Both the position numbers and the translations under genes were made by a program. A stretch of DNA of 64,000 nt, taken from contig CAADGV010000040.1 of assembly GCA_900696645.1 (NCBI GenBank), positions 62,001 through 126,000 on the forward strand. The letters are read 5' to 3'. Shown in pieces: positions 1 to 7,681 of this stretch. The first letter of the stretch is position 1. The number at the start of each line of letters is the position of its first letter. The DNA is from an uncultured Chlorobiota bacterium (GTDB taxonomy: Bacteria; Bacteroidota; Ignavibacteria; UBA10030; UBA6906). Below the pieces are notes generated by a model that worked only from the letters and a program-made list of their open reading frames with translations, was not told where the DNA came from and made no database searches.

Positions 1-290
1 TCTGTCTGCATCGAGCCATCGGCGGTCGTCGAACGGGGCATTTTATCGTTGATGAAGGAAACGTTGTGCCCGACAAACACATTGTCCTCGATCGTCACCC
101 CTTCACATATGAATGTATGCGAGGAAATTTTGCAGTTCTTCCCGATCTTGACGCCTTTCTGGATTTCAACAAAAGCGCCTACCTTCGTGTTGTCGTCAAC
201 TTCACATCCGTACATGTTGACGAAATTGAAGATGCGGACTCCTTTACCAAGTTTTACATCGGGGGCAATACTCTGAAAGAGCGTGGCCAT
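1..290 (-). CDS. wbpD: Partial sugar N-acetyltransferase with hexapeptide repeats (WbpD-like)
   Basis: Only the first 96 codons are inside the window; the gene runs off the left edge. It begins MATLFQSIAPDVKLG at an ATG 6 bases after the stop of the WbpB-like gene. The visible part is a run of imperfect hexapeptide repeats (KIGKNC, TIEDNVFVG), the left-handed beta-helix of acyl-CoA dependent sugar acetyltransferases. WbpD homologues acetylate the 3-amino group of UDP-2-acetamido-3-amino-2,3-dideoxy-glucuronate in the cytoplasm. The WbpB-like and DegT neighbours support that substrate. Other amino-sugar acetyltransferases share the fold, so the exact substrate is inference. Confidence 0.75.
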   Translation of the reverse strand, partial: MATLFQSIAPDVKLGKGVRIFNFVNMYGCEVDDNTKVGAFVEIQKGVKIGKNCKISSHTFICEGVTIEDNVFVGHNVSFINDKMPRSTTADGSMQT

Positions 291-296
291 TGCTGT

Positions 297-1352
297 TCAA
301 TTTGAGAATGTTGGTATTGAGATAAGAGAACGACTATTCGATTTCGAAAGGTAGGAGAGGTCAACGCGACGCCCCCCCGCTTTGATGGAAATGTTCGCTG
401 CTTCAAGAACTTTCACCACGTTCACGCCGGCCTGGCCATCGGAAATGGAAGGCTTGCCCGTATTGATGCAATCGACGAATTCAGTAGCCATTCGTGCAAG
501 CGCCTCGCCCGTATCAATGTTGGGAGAATACATGTCACCGGTGCGGTACTGCACAAGTTTCTTGTACACCGCGTCTTCACCTTTGACATCGACGCCCCTG
601 TCGTACACCTTGATTTTCTCGCTTGCTTCCATGTCGTCGTACACCACCATGAGCTTTGTCCCGCCAAGAAGGATTTTGCGAACCTTGACCGGTGAGAGCC
701 AGTTAACGTGGAACTGCGCTATGAGCTTTTCAGCAAAATGTACGGTAACATAGGCAACATCTTCATACTCGCTGAAATGATTGACGCCTACGCAGGAAAC
801 AGCTACCGGTTTGCCGTCTATGAGGTAGTCCATAATAGAGATGTCGTGCGGAGCAAGGTCCCAGATAACGTTCGTATCATGTTGGAAGAGTCCGAGGTTC
901 ACACGCACCGAGTCGAAATAGAGAACGTCTCCGATATCCCCTTTCGTGATAAGTTCTTTCATTTTCTGGACGGCACTCGTGTACACGAATGTGTGGTCAA
1001 CCATAAGTGTTAGCATTTTGGAGTAGGCCAGATCCAGCAGTTCTTCCGCCTCTGTTGTTGTCGACGCCATTGGTTTTTCCAGGAGAAGATGCTTGCCTGC
1101 CTTCAGCACTCTCATGCCGAGCGGGTAGTGTGTGGAAACGGGCGTTGAGACGACAACCCCCTCAATGTCATCGCGCCACACAATATCATCAAACGATGAT
1201 GTCGTTTCGACAGTCGGGAACTTCTTGCGTATGTTTTCCAAACGTCTTGGCAACGTATCGCATGCAACAACACCTTCGACCCCGTCAATACTGAGGAAGT
1301 TTCTGACCAAATTCGGGCCCCAGTAGCCTAAACCGACGACCGCTATTTTCAT
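297..1352 (-). CDS. wbpB: Gfo/Idh/MocA-family dehydrogenase, WbpB-like
   Basis: A 351-residue NAD(P)-dependent oxidoreductase. The N-terminal Rossmann motif GLGYWGPN is at residues 7-14, TPVSTH near 70-75 and the family lysine in EKPMA at 92-96; the rest is the usual alpha/beta substrate domain. WbpB-type enzymes oxidise C3 of a UDP-N-acetyl-glucosaminuronate, giving the 3-keto sugar that a DegT aminotransferase (present at 3182-4285) aminates and a WbpD acetyltransferase (next gene) acetylates. The family is broad, so the substrate is inferred from those two neighbours. It lies 17 bases after the glycosylphosphotransferase gene. Confidence 0.85.
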   Translation of the reverse strand: MKIAVVGLGYWGPNLVRNFLSIDGVEGVVACDTLPRRLENIRKKFPTVETTSSFDDIVWRDDIEGVVVSTPVSTHYPLGMRVLKAGKHLLLEKPMASTTTEAEELLDLAYSKMLTLMVDHTFVYTSAVQKMKELITKGDIGDVLYFDSVRVNLGLFQHDTNVIWDLAPHDISIMDYLIDGKPVAVSCVGVNHFSEYEDVAYVTVHFAEKLIAQFHVNWLSPVKVRKILLGGTKLMVVYDDMEASEKIKVYDRGVDVKGEDAVYKKLVQYRTGDMYSPNIDTGEALARMATEFVDCINTGKPSISDGQAGVNVVKVLEAANISIKAGGRRVDLSYLSKSNSRSLISIPTFSN

Positions 1353-1369
1353 TTACTGTCCCTTGAATA

Positions 1370-2839
1370 TTATTTTGCCCCCATTCCGAAGAGCATGACA
1401 GGAATCGTCTTCAGCATGACTCTCAGATCAAGGACAAATGAAGCATTCTGGATATAGTGCAAATCAAGAACAACCATATCGTCAAAGCTGACAACACTGC
1501 GCCCCACAACTTGCCACATTCCCGTGAGGCCCGGCAAAACACTCAACCGGCGTTTGTGCCATTCTTCAAACTGCTCCAGTTCGTATGGCAGGCACGGCCG
1601 GGGGCCGACGATACTCATTTCCCCTTTGAGCACATTGATCAATTGGGGAAATTCATCAATGCTCAGCTTGCGGAGCCACTTGCCGACGACTGTTACCCGT
1701 GCCTCATTGACAATCTTTGCAGATGATTGTTGGATCGGTTGCCCGTTCCGCTTCGTTCTGATAAAGGCAGCCATTTGTTTCTTACGCTCTTCATCGTCGC
1801 CCGAGCCCACGGTCATCGAGCGAAATTTGTAGAGGTTAAAGAGCTTGCCGTTCTTGCCAACCCGTACTTGACGATAAAAAACAGAGCCCTTGGAGTTGAG
1901 CTTGATCAGCAAGGCGACAACCGCAAACATTGGAGACAACAGAATCAATGTGAGTATTGAAACGAACATGTCGAATCCGCGTTTGTACAGTTCCTTCCTC
2001 TCCGACATTCCGAACTGGAACACGCCAAGAACAGGAATGTTGCCATAATGCTCAATCGCACGCCGCAACGGAACGATGTCATACAGGGGCGAAGAAACCT
2101 TCACAAAAACCTTCAGGGGCAGCGTCTTTTCCATCAAATCAATCAACTGCCCATGCTCAATCTGCTCAAGGCATATCAGTATCTCCTCCGCTTCAAGTCG
2201 CTTTACACATTCGGCTAAATCGCCCGTGCGGCCAACGACCCTTGCTGCATTAAAAATGGGAGTCCCGACATCAACGTGGTCATCGAGAAATCCAACGACC
2301 TGAAGTCCGACATAATCGTGCACAAAGAGGTTCACGGCTACGTTTCGTCCGTTTTCGCCTGCACCGACTATCAAAACCTTCCGCTGAAGGACTTTGTTTC
2401 GCGAGAGGTACAAGTAGATTTGCCGGAACGCAACAATACGCACGACGATGAACAATACGAGTGCAGTACACGCGAAGTACAAAATGAGCAGTCGGCTATC
2501 GGCAATAAACTCCGCTTTGGTGAAGAAGGAAATTACAGCAATGCTCCCCACCAGCACAGCCAAGCCCTTCACAATCTGCGACAGATGGCCCGCCAATGTC
2601 ACAAACACATGAATCTGATATAAGCCGAGATAGTGAAAGATGAACACACACAACGCAGCTATCGCAACAATGTAGGCTGCCTCGGCCATATAGAGAACGT
2701 TCAGAAAGTGCAGATGGTTATGATCATTCAACCAGCGTTGTTCCAAAACCAGCGCTATAATATATGCCGCGGCAATAGTTGATGTGTCAATAGCCGCGAG
2801 AACATATTTATACAGGGGATATTTTTTTGCGCTAGCCAT
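1370..2839 (-). CDS. Exopolysaccharide polyprenyl glycosylphosphotransferase (WbaP/WcaJ type)
   Basis: This 489-residue inner-membrane enzyme should transfer a sugar-1-phosphate from a UDP-sugar to undecaprenyl phosphate, starting repeat-unit assembly. About four N-terminal membrane segments (residues 12-140) are followed by a nucleotide-binding-like domain (VGAGENGRN, 158-166). The C-terminal bacterial sugar transferase domain has KRGFD (286-290), KFRSM (338-342), KLSIDEFPQL (391-400) and VGPRP (411-415). Length and layout fit the long PNPT class. The start ATG follows an AAGGAGG sequence 12 bases upstream. The sugar transferred cannot be told from the sequence. Confidence 0.92.
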   Translation of the reverse strand: MASAKKYPLYKYVLAAIDTSTIAAAYIIALVLEQRWLNDHNHLHFLNVLYMAEAAYIVAIAALCVFIFHYLGLYQIHVFVTLAGHLSQIVKGLAVLVGSIAVISFFTKAEFIADSRLLILYFACTALVLFIVVRIVAFRQIYLYLSRNKVLQRKVLIVGAGENGRNVAVNLFVHDYVGLQVVGFLDDHVDVGTPIFNAARVVGRTGDLAECVKRLEAEEILICLEQIEHGQLIDLMEKTLPLKVFVKVSSPLYDIVPLRRAIEHYGNIPVLGVFQFGMSERKELYKRGFDMFVSILTLILLSPMFAVVALLIKLNSKGSVFYRQVRVGKNGKLFNLYKFRSMTVGSGDDEERKKQMAAFIRTKRNGQPIQQSSAKIVNEARVTVVGKWLRKLSIDEFPQLINVLKGEMSIVGPRPCLPYELEQFEEWHKRRLSVLPGLTGMWQVVGRSVVSFDDMVVLDLHYIQNASFVLDLRVMLKTIPVMLFGMGAK

Positions 2840-3181
2840 GCTTTTGTGGGGCCTCCTTGTTATGGTGTCCGGAGCAGCTACGTATACTTCTCCGGTGAAA
2901 CGACAATATGAGACGGATTGAACAGGTAGATGAATTGTCCGGGGGAATTCTGAGGGGGTTTGGTCAGGAGACTGTGCCGGCCTGCACTTACAGACACTAC
3001 AACTAACTCAGGCTGCTGCATGATACTCCTTTTTACTTGCCATTCCTGTGAGAACCCACACAACGCTGTGAGTGAGTCTACTCTCGCGCCAGTATCATCT
3101 CACAATAATACAGAGAAGGGTTACGAATACGTACCATTCTTCTCCTGTAACCCCGGTGCATTCATTCTTTCAAATGTTTGT
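2840..3181 (-). other. 342-base intergenic gap in the polysaccharide operon
   Basis: Apart from the possible 47-residue frame, I see no gene, tRNA, JUMPstart motif or U-tailed hairpin here. It is one of only two long gaps in the minus-strand polysaccharide locus, so an internal promoter or mRNA processing site could lie here, but I cannot point to one. Confidence 0.4.
2878..3021 (-). CDS. Possible 47-residue small protein
   Basis: A short frame starting MQQPELVVVSVSAGRH and ending NPSHIVVSPEKYT, inside the 342-base gap between the aminotransferase and the glycosylphosphotransferase. I list it because a full Shine-Dalgarno (AAAAGGAG) sits 6 bases before its ATG, and the gap is long for this tightly packed operon. 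It has no clear membrane segment, signal or known domain, and I do not recognise it. It may be a small translated protein, or an accident in a leader region. Confidence 0.35.
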   Translation of the reverse strand: MQQPELVVVSVSAGRHSLLTKPPQNSPGQFIYLFNPSHIVVSPEKYT

Positions 3182-4285
3182 TTAGTCAAAAAATTCTCCT
3201 ATCGACGAGACAACGTATGCAATCTGTTCATCCGTCAATTCTGAAAACATTGGCAGGGAAAGTCCTCTTTCCGCCAATCGTTCTGTGACGGGAAAGTCGC
3301 CACGCGTGTACCCGAGGTCTTTGTAAGCATCCTGCAAGTGGAGCGGAAGAGGATAATGCAATCCGGTAAAGACTTCGCGTGACGCGAGATGCGCTTGAAG
3401 TGCCTCCCGGTGCTGCGTTTGGACAACAAACAAATGATAGACGTGCCTTGCCCGATTGCTTTCTTGCGGCAATACCATGTCGCCCAACCCGTTGAGCAGG
3501 CGGGTGTACTGTGCAGCATGCCTTCGGCGCGCCTCAGTCCATTCATTCAAGCGGGGTAGCTTCACTCCCAACACTGCCCCCTGAATTCCGTCGAGTCTGT
3601 AATTGTGTCCCCACACAGCGTGATGATATTTCTTTTCCGAACCGTGATCACGCAACATTCTGATTTTTTTTGCAAGTGCATCGTCATTTGTGGTAACGCC
3701 GCCACCCTCGCCGTACGCCCCGAGATTTTTTCCGGGGTAGAAGGAAAATGCGGCAGCAACACCGAATTGCCCGACAAACCTCCCGTCATATTGCGCGAGA
3801 TGCGCCTGACATGCATCCTCAACAACCGGTATCCCGTGACGATTGGCAATCGCTATAATGTCGGCCATCGCAGCAGGCTGACCGTACAGATGCACGGGAA
3901 TAATAGCCTTCGTTTTCGGTGTGATTGCCTTTTCAAGCAAAGCGGGATTCATGGTGTATGTTTCGGGATCGATGTCGACGAAAACCGGCTTTGCCCCTGT
4001 AAGCGAGATTGCCTCAGCCGTAGCAATGAACGTGTGAGAGACGGTGATCACTTCGTCACCCGAACCGATGTTCAACGCCCAAAGCACAATGTGGAGAGCA
4101 TCGGTCCCAGTGCCGACCCCGATGCAATGTTTCATACCATGGGATGCAGCGAATTGTTTTTCGAAATCCTCCACTGCCTTGCCGAGAATGAATTGCGAGG
4201 TTTCCATGATCTTTTCAACTGCCGGAAGCATTTCGTGTTTCAACGATTGATACTGTGCGTGTAAATCGACAAATGGTACTTTCAT
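3182..4285 (-). CDS. wbpE: DegT/DnrJ/EryC1-family PLP aminotransferase (WbpE-like)
   Basis: A 367-residue sugar aminotransferase. The PLP Schiff-base lysine is K186 in SFYPGKNLGAYGEGG, and the cofactor-binding EDACQAH segment is at 156-162. Enzymes of this family transfer an amino group from glutamate to a keto-sugar nucleotide. With the WbpB-like dehydrogenase and the WbpD-like acetyltransferase in the same cluster, the likely reaction is amination of the 3-keto-UDP-GlcNAcA intermediate; this is inference from context. It starts with ATG and reads MKVPFVDLHAQY, as is typical of the family. Confidence 0.88.
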   Translation of the reverse strand: MKVPFVDLHAQYQSLKHEMLPAVEKIMETSQFILGKAVEDFEKQFAASHGMKHCIGVGTGTDALHIVLWALNIGSGDEVITVSHTFIATAEAISLTGAKPVFVDIDPETYTMNPALLEKAITPKTKAIIPVHLYGQPAAMADIIAIANRHGIPVVEDACQAHLAQYDGRFVGQFGVAAAFSFYPGKNLGAYGEGGGVTTNDDALAKKIRMLRDHGSEKKYHHAVWGHNYRLDGIQGAVLGVKLPRLNEWTEARRRHAAQYTRLLNGLGDMVLPQESNRARHVYHLFVVQTQHREALQAHLASREVFTGLHYPLPLHLQDAYKDLGYTRGDFPVTERLAERGLSLPMFSELTDEQIAYVVSSIGEFFD

Positions 4286-4325
4286 AGGATGTTCTGATGG
4301 ATGATATTATTGATATGTTGATTCT

Positions 4326-5468
4326 TCATTGATTGATTGCGTATTCCACTCCCTTTTGACCCAATGAAGCCCATGCAACGACACCTCGATCCTTCGCAGG
4401 ACCATCAACTACAGGCTGACCCTCATTCGTGAGAACGACAGTTGACTTCGCTCGATTCCGCCACCATTGTGCAACATCTTTGGGTAATGCGAACCACAAA
4501 TTCTCCTTTGCAGTGATGAACCGGAGAAAGTCCTCGTAGTAACGGAGGTTTTCTTCTGAAAGCATGTAATCGGGATGGATGATAATGTTCACCAGGCCGT
4601 GGTTGCGGATAATCCAATCAGACTTGTTTTTCCACAAGGTGATGTCAGGTTCTTGAAGTATCTCAATTAGCGTATGATCCTGAATAAGCGTAATAGGCAA
4701 TTCGACCAAATTGCCAAGAAAAAACGGGAAAATGGAGCAGCATCCCCCCGATTGCGGCTCAAACGGATCAGTGTCGGGAAATGACGAGTCGTACTCGGCC
4801 GCAATTTCCGGCATCCAATCCGCATTGCGATGTGTAGCGGGTGAACGGAAACCGACCGCGCCCCACTCTTTCAGGTACGCATTGATCTTCGGCAGACGTT
4901 CCTCAAAAATTGCGCGGGAAGAGAATTTCTTTCCGTCATGATACAATCCGTGCAAGCCGATTTCACATCCTTCCGCTTCGAGATCGGCGAATATGCTTTT
5001 GTCGAACGGATAACGTTCAGCAACGAAGTTCCATGACGAGACAACCCCGTATTTCCGCTCAAGTTCGCGTACACGCGGGATGTTGCGTACACCGACATCC
5101 CACTCAACATCATGCGTAAGAATCACAGCAGATCGAAACGTAGCCGGCCAGAAATTGATAACCGGAATTCTCCCTTCGGAACTTCCTTCGATGTTGGATT
5201 TCATGTCCTGCTCGGTTCTCTCCACAAGAATCGGTTCGATAGGCCAACGCGGAAATGCAACCTGCATCTGCTTTTTTGCATACTGACGCCGTAATGCAAG
5301 CTGCAGCGATCGGGGAATGAACCGACGGAGCGCGTAGTAGAGCTTGAGTATTCCTCCGTTGTTCCGAGGCTGTTTGTAGCGTTCCTCCAAATAGTACTCA
5401 GCGGCAAATCCATTCCCTCCCTGAGAGATATCTGGAGTATGCAGTTCTTTGTGTATAGGTTTTGTCAT
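4326..5468 (-). CDS. Polysaccharide deacetylase-like protein (NodB fold)
   Basis: The 380-residue product carries a degenerate NodB/CE4 domain from about residue 110. The metal motif reads THDVE (118-122) instead of the usual TFDD, the second metal motif is HGLYH (173-177), and FRSPATHR near 208-215 matches motif 3. The first 100 residues are basic and not assigned to a domain. CE4 enzymes remove N- or O-acetyl groups from polysaccharides; here the glycan made by the surrounding cluster is the obvious substrate, though this is not shown. No signal peptide is visible, so it may act on cytoplasmic intermediates. It lies 3 bases after the FemAB-like gene. Confidence 0.75.
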   Translation of the reverse strand: MTKPIHKELHTPDISQGGNGFAAEYYLEERYKQPRNNGGILKLYYALRRFIPRSLQLALRRQYAKKQMQVAFPRWPIEPILVERTEQDMKSNIEGSSEGRIPVINFWPATFRSAVILTHDVEWDVGVRNIPRVRELERKYGVVSSWNFVAERYPFDKSIFADLEAEGCEIGLHGLYHDGKKFSSRAIFEERLPKINAYLKEWGAVGFRSPATHRNADWMPEIAAEYDSSFPDTDPFEPQSGGCCSIFPFFLGNLVELPITLIQDHTLIEILQEPDITLWKNKSDWIIRNHGLVNIIIHPDYMLSEENLRYYEDFLRFITAKENLWFALPKDVAQWWRNRAKSTVVLTNEGQPVVDGPAKDRGVVAWASLGQKGVEYAINQ

Positions 5469-5471
5469 TAT

Positions 5472-6512
5472 CTACGCAAAGTGCTTGTACAGTAGTTCAC
5501 CTGCTACTCTGCACACGAATGCGGGCGAATTGCGAATAACGGCTCCTGCAATTACATCAATCGTCGATGGCCCGTCTCGCGGCGGCTTGTCGGCAATAAT
5601 CGTGTAGGCAAGATTTGTCTCTTCAGAAGACCAACCCGACTTGAACCTTCGCAGCCCTTCGTTCGCTTTGTCGGATCTTCCAAAATCGAAACTCATGTAC
5701 CCTTCAGACACGGCCCTCTTGATCGCGCTCCACATGAACGCGTAATTGGGCTGGAGTGCCTTATGGGTCAAGTCAGAGGCCCCGTACTTGTAGAACATCG
5801 TCCGGTTGAATGTGAAGAATACGCCGCCGCCGATGGGCGTTGCATTGTCATATGCAATCAAGGCAAAACCCAATCCCCCGCCGATGATATGGTCCCACAC
5901 GCCTTTGAAAAAGCTTATAGGTTGCGCAGGTACGCCGAGGCGCTTGCGCGTCAAAACAAGCAACCGATAGAACGATTCGAATTCTCCGAAGGTCGAGCAT
6001 TCTCTGACCGTTACTCCTGCTTTCTCGGCTTTACGGATTGATCGCTGCGCTTGCTGATTGAATGATTTGAACAAAGACTCCTCATCTCTGTCGAGAAGCT
6101 CAAGAGAATGAACCACAAAGCCCTCTTGTTGATACACCGAGTCCTGATGCCCGGATCCCCAACGGATTTCAATTCTTGGCGCCTCCGTGCCTTGTTGTCG
6201 CTTCAAATACCCGAGCAATGTATCGAGCGCTTCCGGATTTCCCGGTGGTAGCAAGGGCTGACAATGATCAGAAAACGGGAGAGAAACCCAACGCCTCCCG
6301 GTTATGACGCTACGGACATCGGCAAAAGGTATTCCCGCGGAAATGGTCAGCCCGTCTTTCAAGCACACTGCAAAAATCCGGTAACCGTAGATATCGCGCA
6401 GCATATTCATCCAGGCGGGATGATGGAAGATTCCGGCATCAGGATGCGTGTTGATGAATGTCAGCCACTCATCTGATGTGCAGGGATCGAGGATGTACAT
6501 ATCGCTGCTCAT
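5472..6512 (-). CDS. FemAB-like GNAT-fold acyltransferase
   Basis: A 346-residue protein of the FemAB/peptidoglycan-bridge group within the GNAT superfamily. The visible marks are a first GNAT half with EIRWGSGHQD, then GGGVFFTFNRTMFYKYG and FDFGRSDKANEGLRRFKSGW in the second half. Relatives occur in exopolysaccharide loci, often beside a polysaccharide deacetylase as here, where they are thought to transfer an acyl or aminoacyl group to a sugar or lipid-linked intermediate; the true substrate is unknown. Its ATG overlaps the stop of the upstream glycosyltransferase by 4 bases (ATGA). Confidence 0.75.
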   Translation of the reverse strand: MSSDMYILDPCTSDEWLTFINTHPDAGIFHHPAWMNMLRDIYGYRIFAVCLKDGLTISAGIPFADVRSVITGRRWVSLPFSDHCQPLLPPGNPEALDTLLGYLKRQQGTEAPRIEIRWGSGHQDSVYQQEGFVVHSLELLDRDEESLFKSFNQQAQRSIRKAEKAGVTVRECSTFGEFESFYRLLVLTRKRLGVPAQPISFFKGVWDHIIGGGLGFALIAYDNATPIGGGVFFTFNRTMFYKYGASDLTHKALQPNYAFMWSAIKRAVSEGYMSFDFGRSDKANEGLRRFKSGWSSEETNLAYTIIADKPPRDGPSTIDVIAGAVIRNSPAFVCRVAGELLYKHFA

Positions 6513-7681
6513 CGTCCGACCAACTCACGAACGATGTTCAAATATCGCCGGGCCATGATATCCCAGTTATATGCTGCGTTGAAGGTTCGCAATCCATCAA
6601 TGCGTGCAGCAATGAGATTTCTGTTTTGGTAGATGGATTGGATGACGTGTGCCAGCGCATCCGCATCATCCGGCTCATAGAAGAATGCCGATGACTCATC
6701 AAAATAGCGTTCCAATATCTTGAGACGGGGGACGATCGTCGGGATTTCCATGGCCGCATACTCAAGCATTTTCACGGGCAGCATATAGTTCCTCTTGTCC
6801 TCGGTATCGCGACGGTTTCCGATGATTCCGACATGAACCCGCTGGAGCATCGCGGGCAACCTCTCGACATCGACAAACGGTTGCCATTCTATCATGCCGG
6901 TGACGCCCTTCCCGGCTGCCCGTTCTTGCATTTCCTGCAAGTCGTCGCCCTCTCCCACGCACAGAAATCGTACATTGGGGCAGTCATCTTTTACTTTGTC
7001 GAGAGCATCGACAATCAGGAAAATACCGAGCCGCTTCGCAATTGTTCCGTGATACCCAAGCCAGAGATGTGCCCCGTTCGGCGATTGCAGGCGCCGCCTG
7101 AAGAGCTTCCTGTTTCCAACATTATAAATCAGATCGATTTTCTTTTCAGGGATGCCGTGACCCTCAAGCACCTCCTTGTGCATTCTGTTTGTCGTGATCA
7201 CTTTGTCGGAACAGGCGGCAGAAAGCAGTTCTTCGCCGATAAGGATTTTCACGGGCAGACTATCCAGCGAATAATCAAATTTTGTGGCGTACGCTTCCGG
7301 CATGGTGTCATGAACGTCGAGGATGACCTTGGTGCCGGCAATCTTGAACGGCAACGCCGCCAACGAGAGAATATCGGGCATGTTGTGAACATGAATCACG
7401 TCATACCGTCCGCGCAGCGAATGTATCAACAATTTCCATCCCGCCAGAAAAAGAAAGAGCATCTGCTGAACAAGGTACCTTACCGGACTTGAACCTTGAT
7501 ACTTGGTTGCAAGACTGTACACTGTCAGCCTGCCCATTTTTTCCGTTCCGACATTTCTGCCGAGGGCAAATACATCAACCGTTGCTCCGTCGTCAAGCAG
7601 TGCATCGACGTAGTTCTTGATGCGCGCATCAGTAAAGTAATGAGCGTATGCCACCATGGCTATGCGAAGCGGGCGCTTCAT
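6509..7681 (-). CDS. GT4-family glycosyltransferase
   Basis: A 390-residue GT-B fold enzyme. The N-terminal acceptor domain starts MKRPLRIAMVAYAHYFTDAR and contains YDVIHVHNMPD. The C-terminal donor domain has LWLGYHGTIAKRLG and an EYAAMEIPTIVP stretch at the usual nucleotide-sugar site. It should add one sugar to the lipid-linked repeat unit on the cytoplasmic side of the membrane. I chose the ATG at 7681 because it forms an ATGA overlap with the asnB stop; an ATG six codons earlier (7699) is possible. Sugar and linkage are unknown. Confidence 0.88.
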   Translation of the reverse strand: MKRPLRIAMVAYAHYFTDARIKNYVDALLDDGATVDVFALGRNVGTEKMGRLTVYSLATKYQGSSPVRYLVQQMLFLFLAGWKLLIHSLRGRYDVIHVHNMPDILSLAALPFKIAGTKVILDVHDTMPEAYATKFDYSLDSLPVKILIGEELLSAACSDKVITTNRMHKEVLEGHGIPEKKIDLIYNVGNRKLFRRRLQSPNGAHLWLGYHGTIAKRLGIFLIVDALDKVKDDCPNVRFLCVGEGDDLQEMQERAAGKGVTGMIEWQPFVDVERLPAMLQRVHVGIIGNRRDTEDKRNYMLPVKMLEYAAMEIPTIVPRLKILERYFDESSAFFYEPDDADALAHVIQSIYQNRNLIAARIDGLRTFNAAYNWDIMARRYLNIVRELVGR

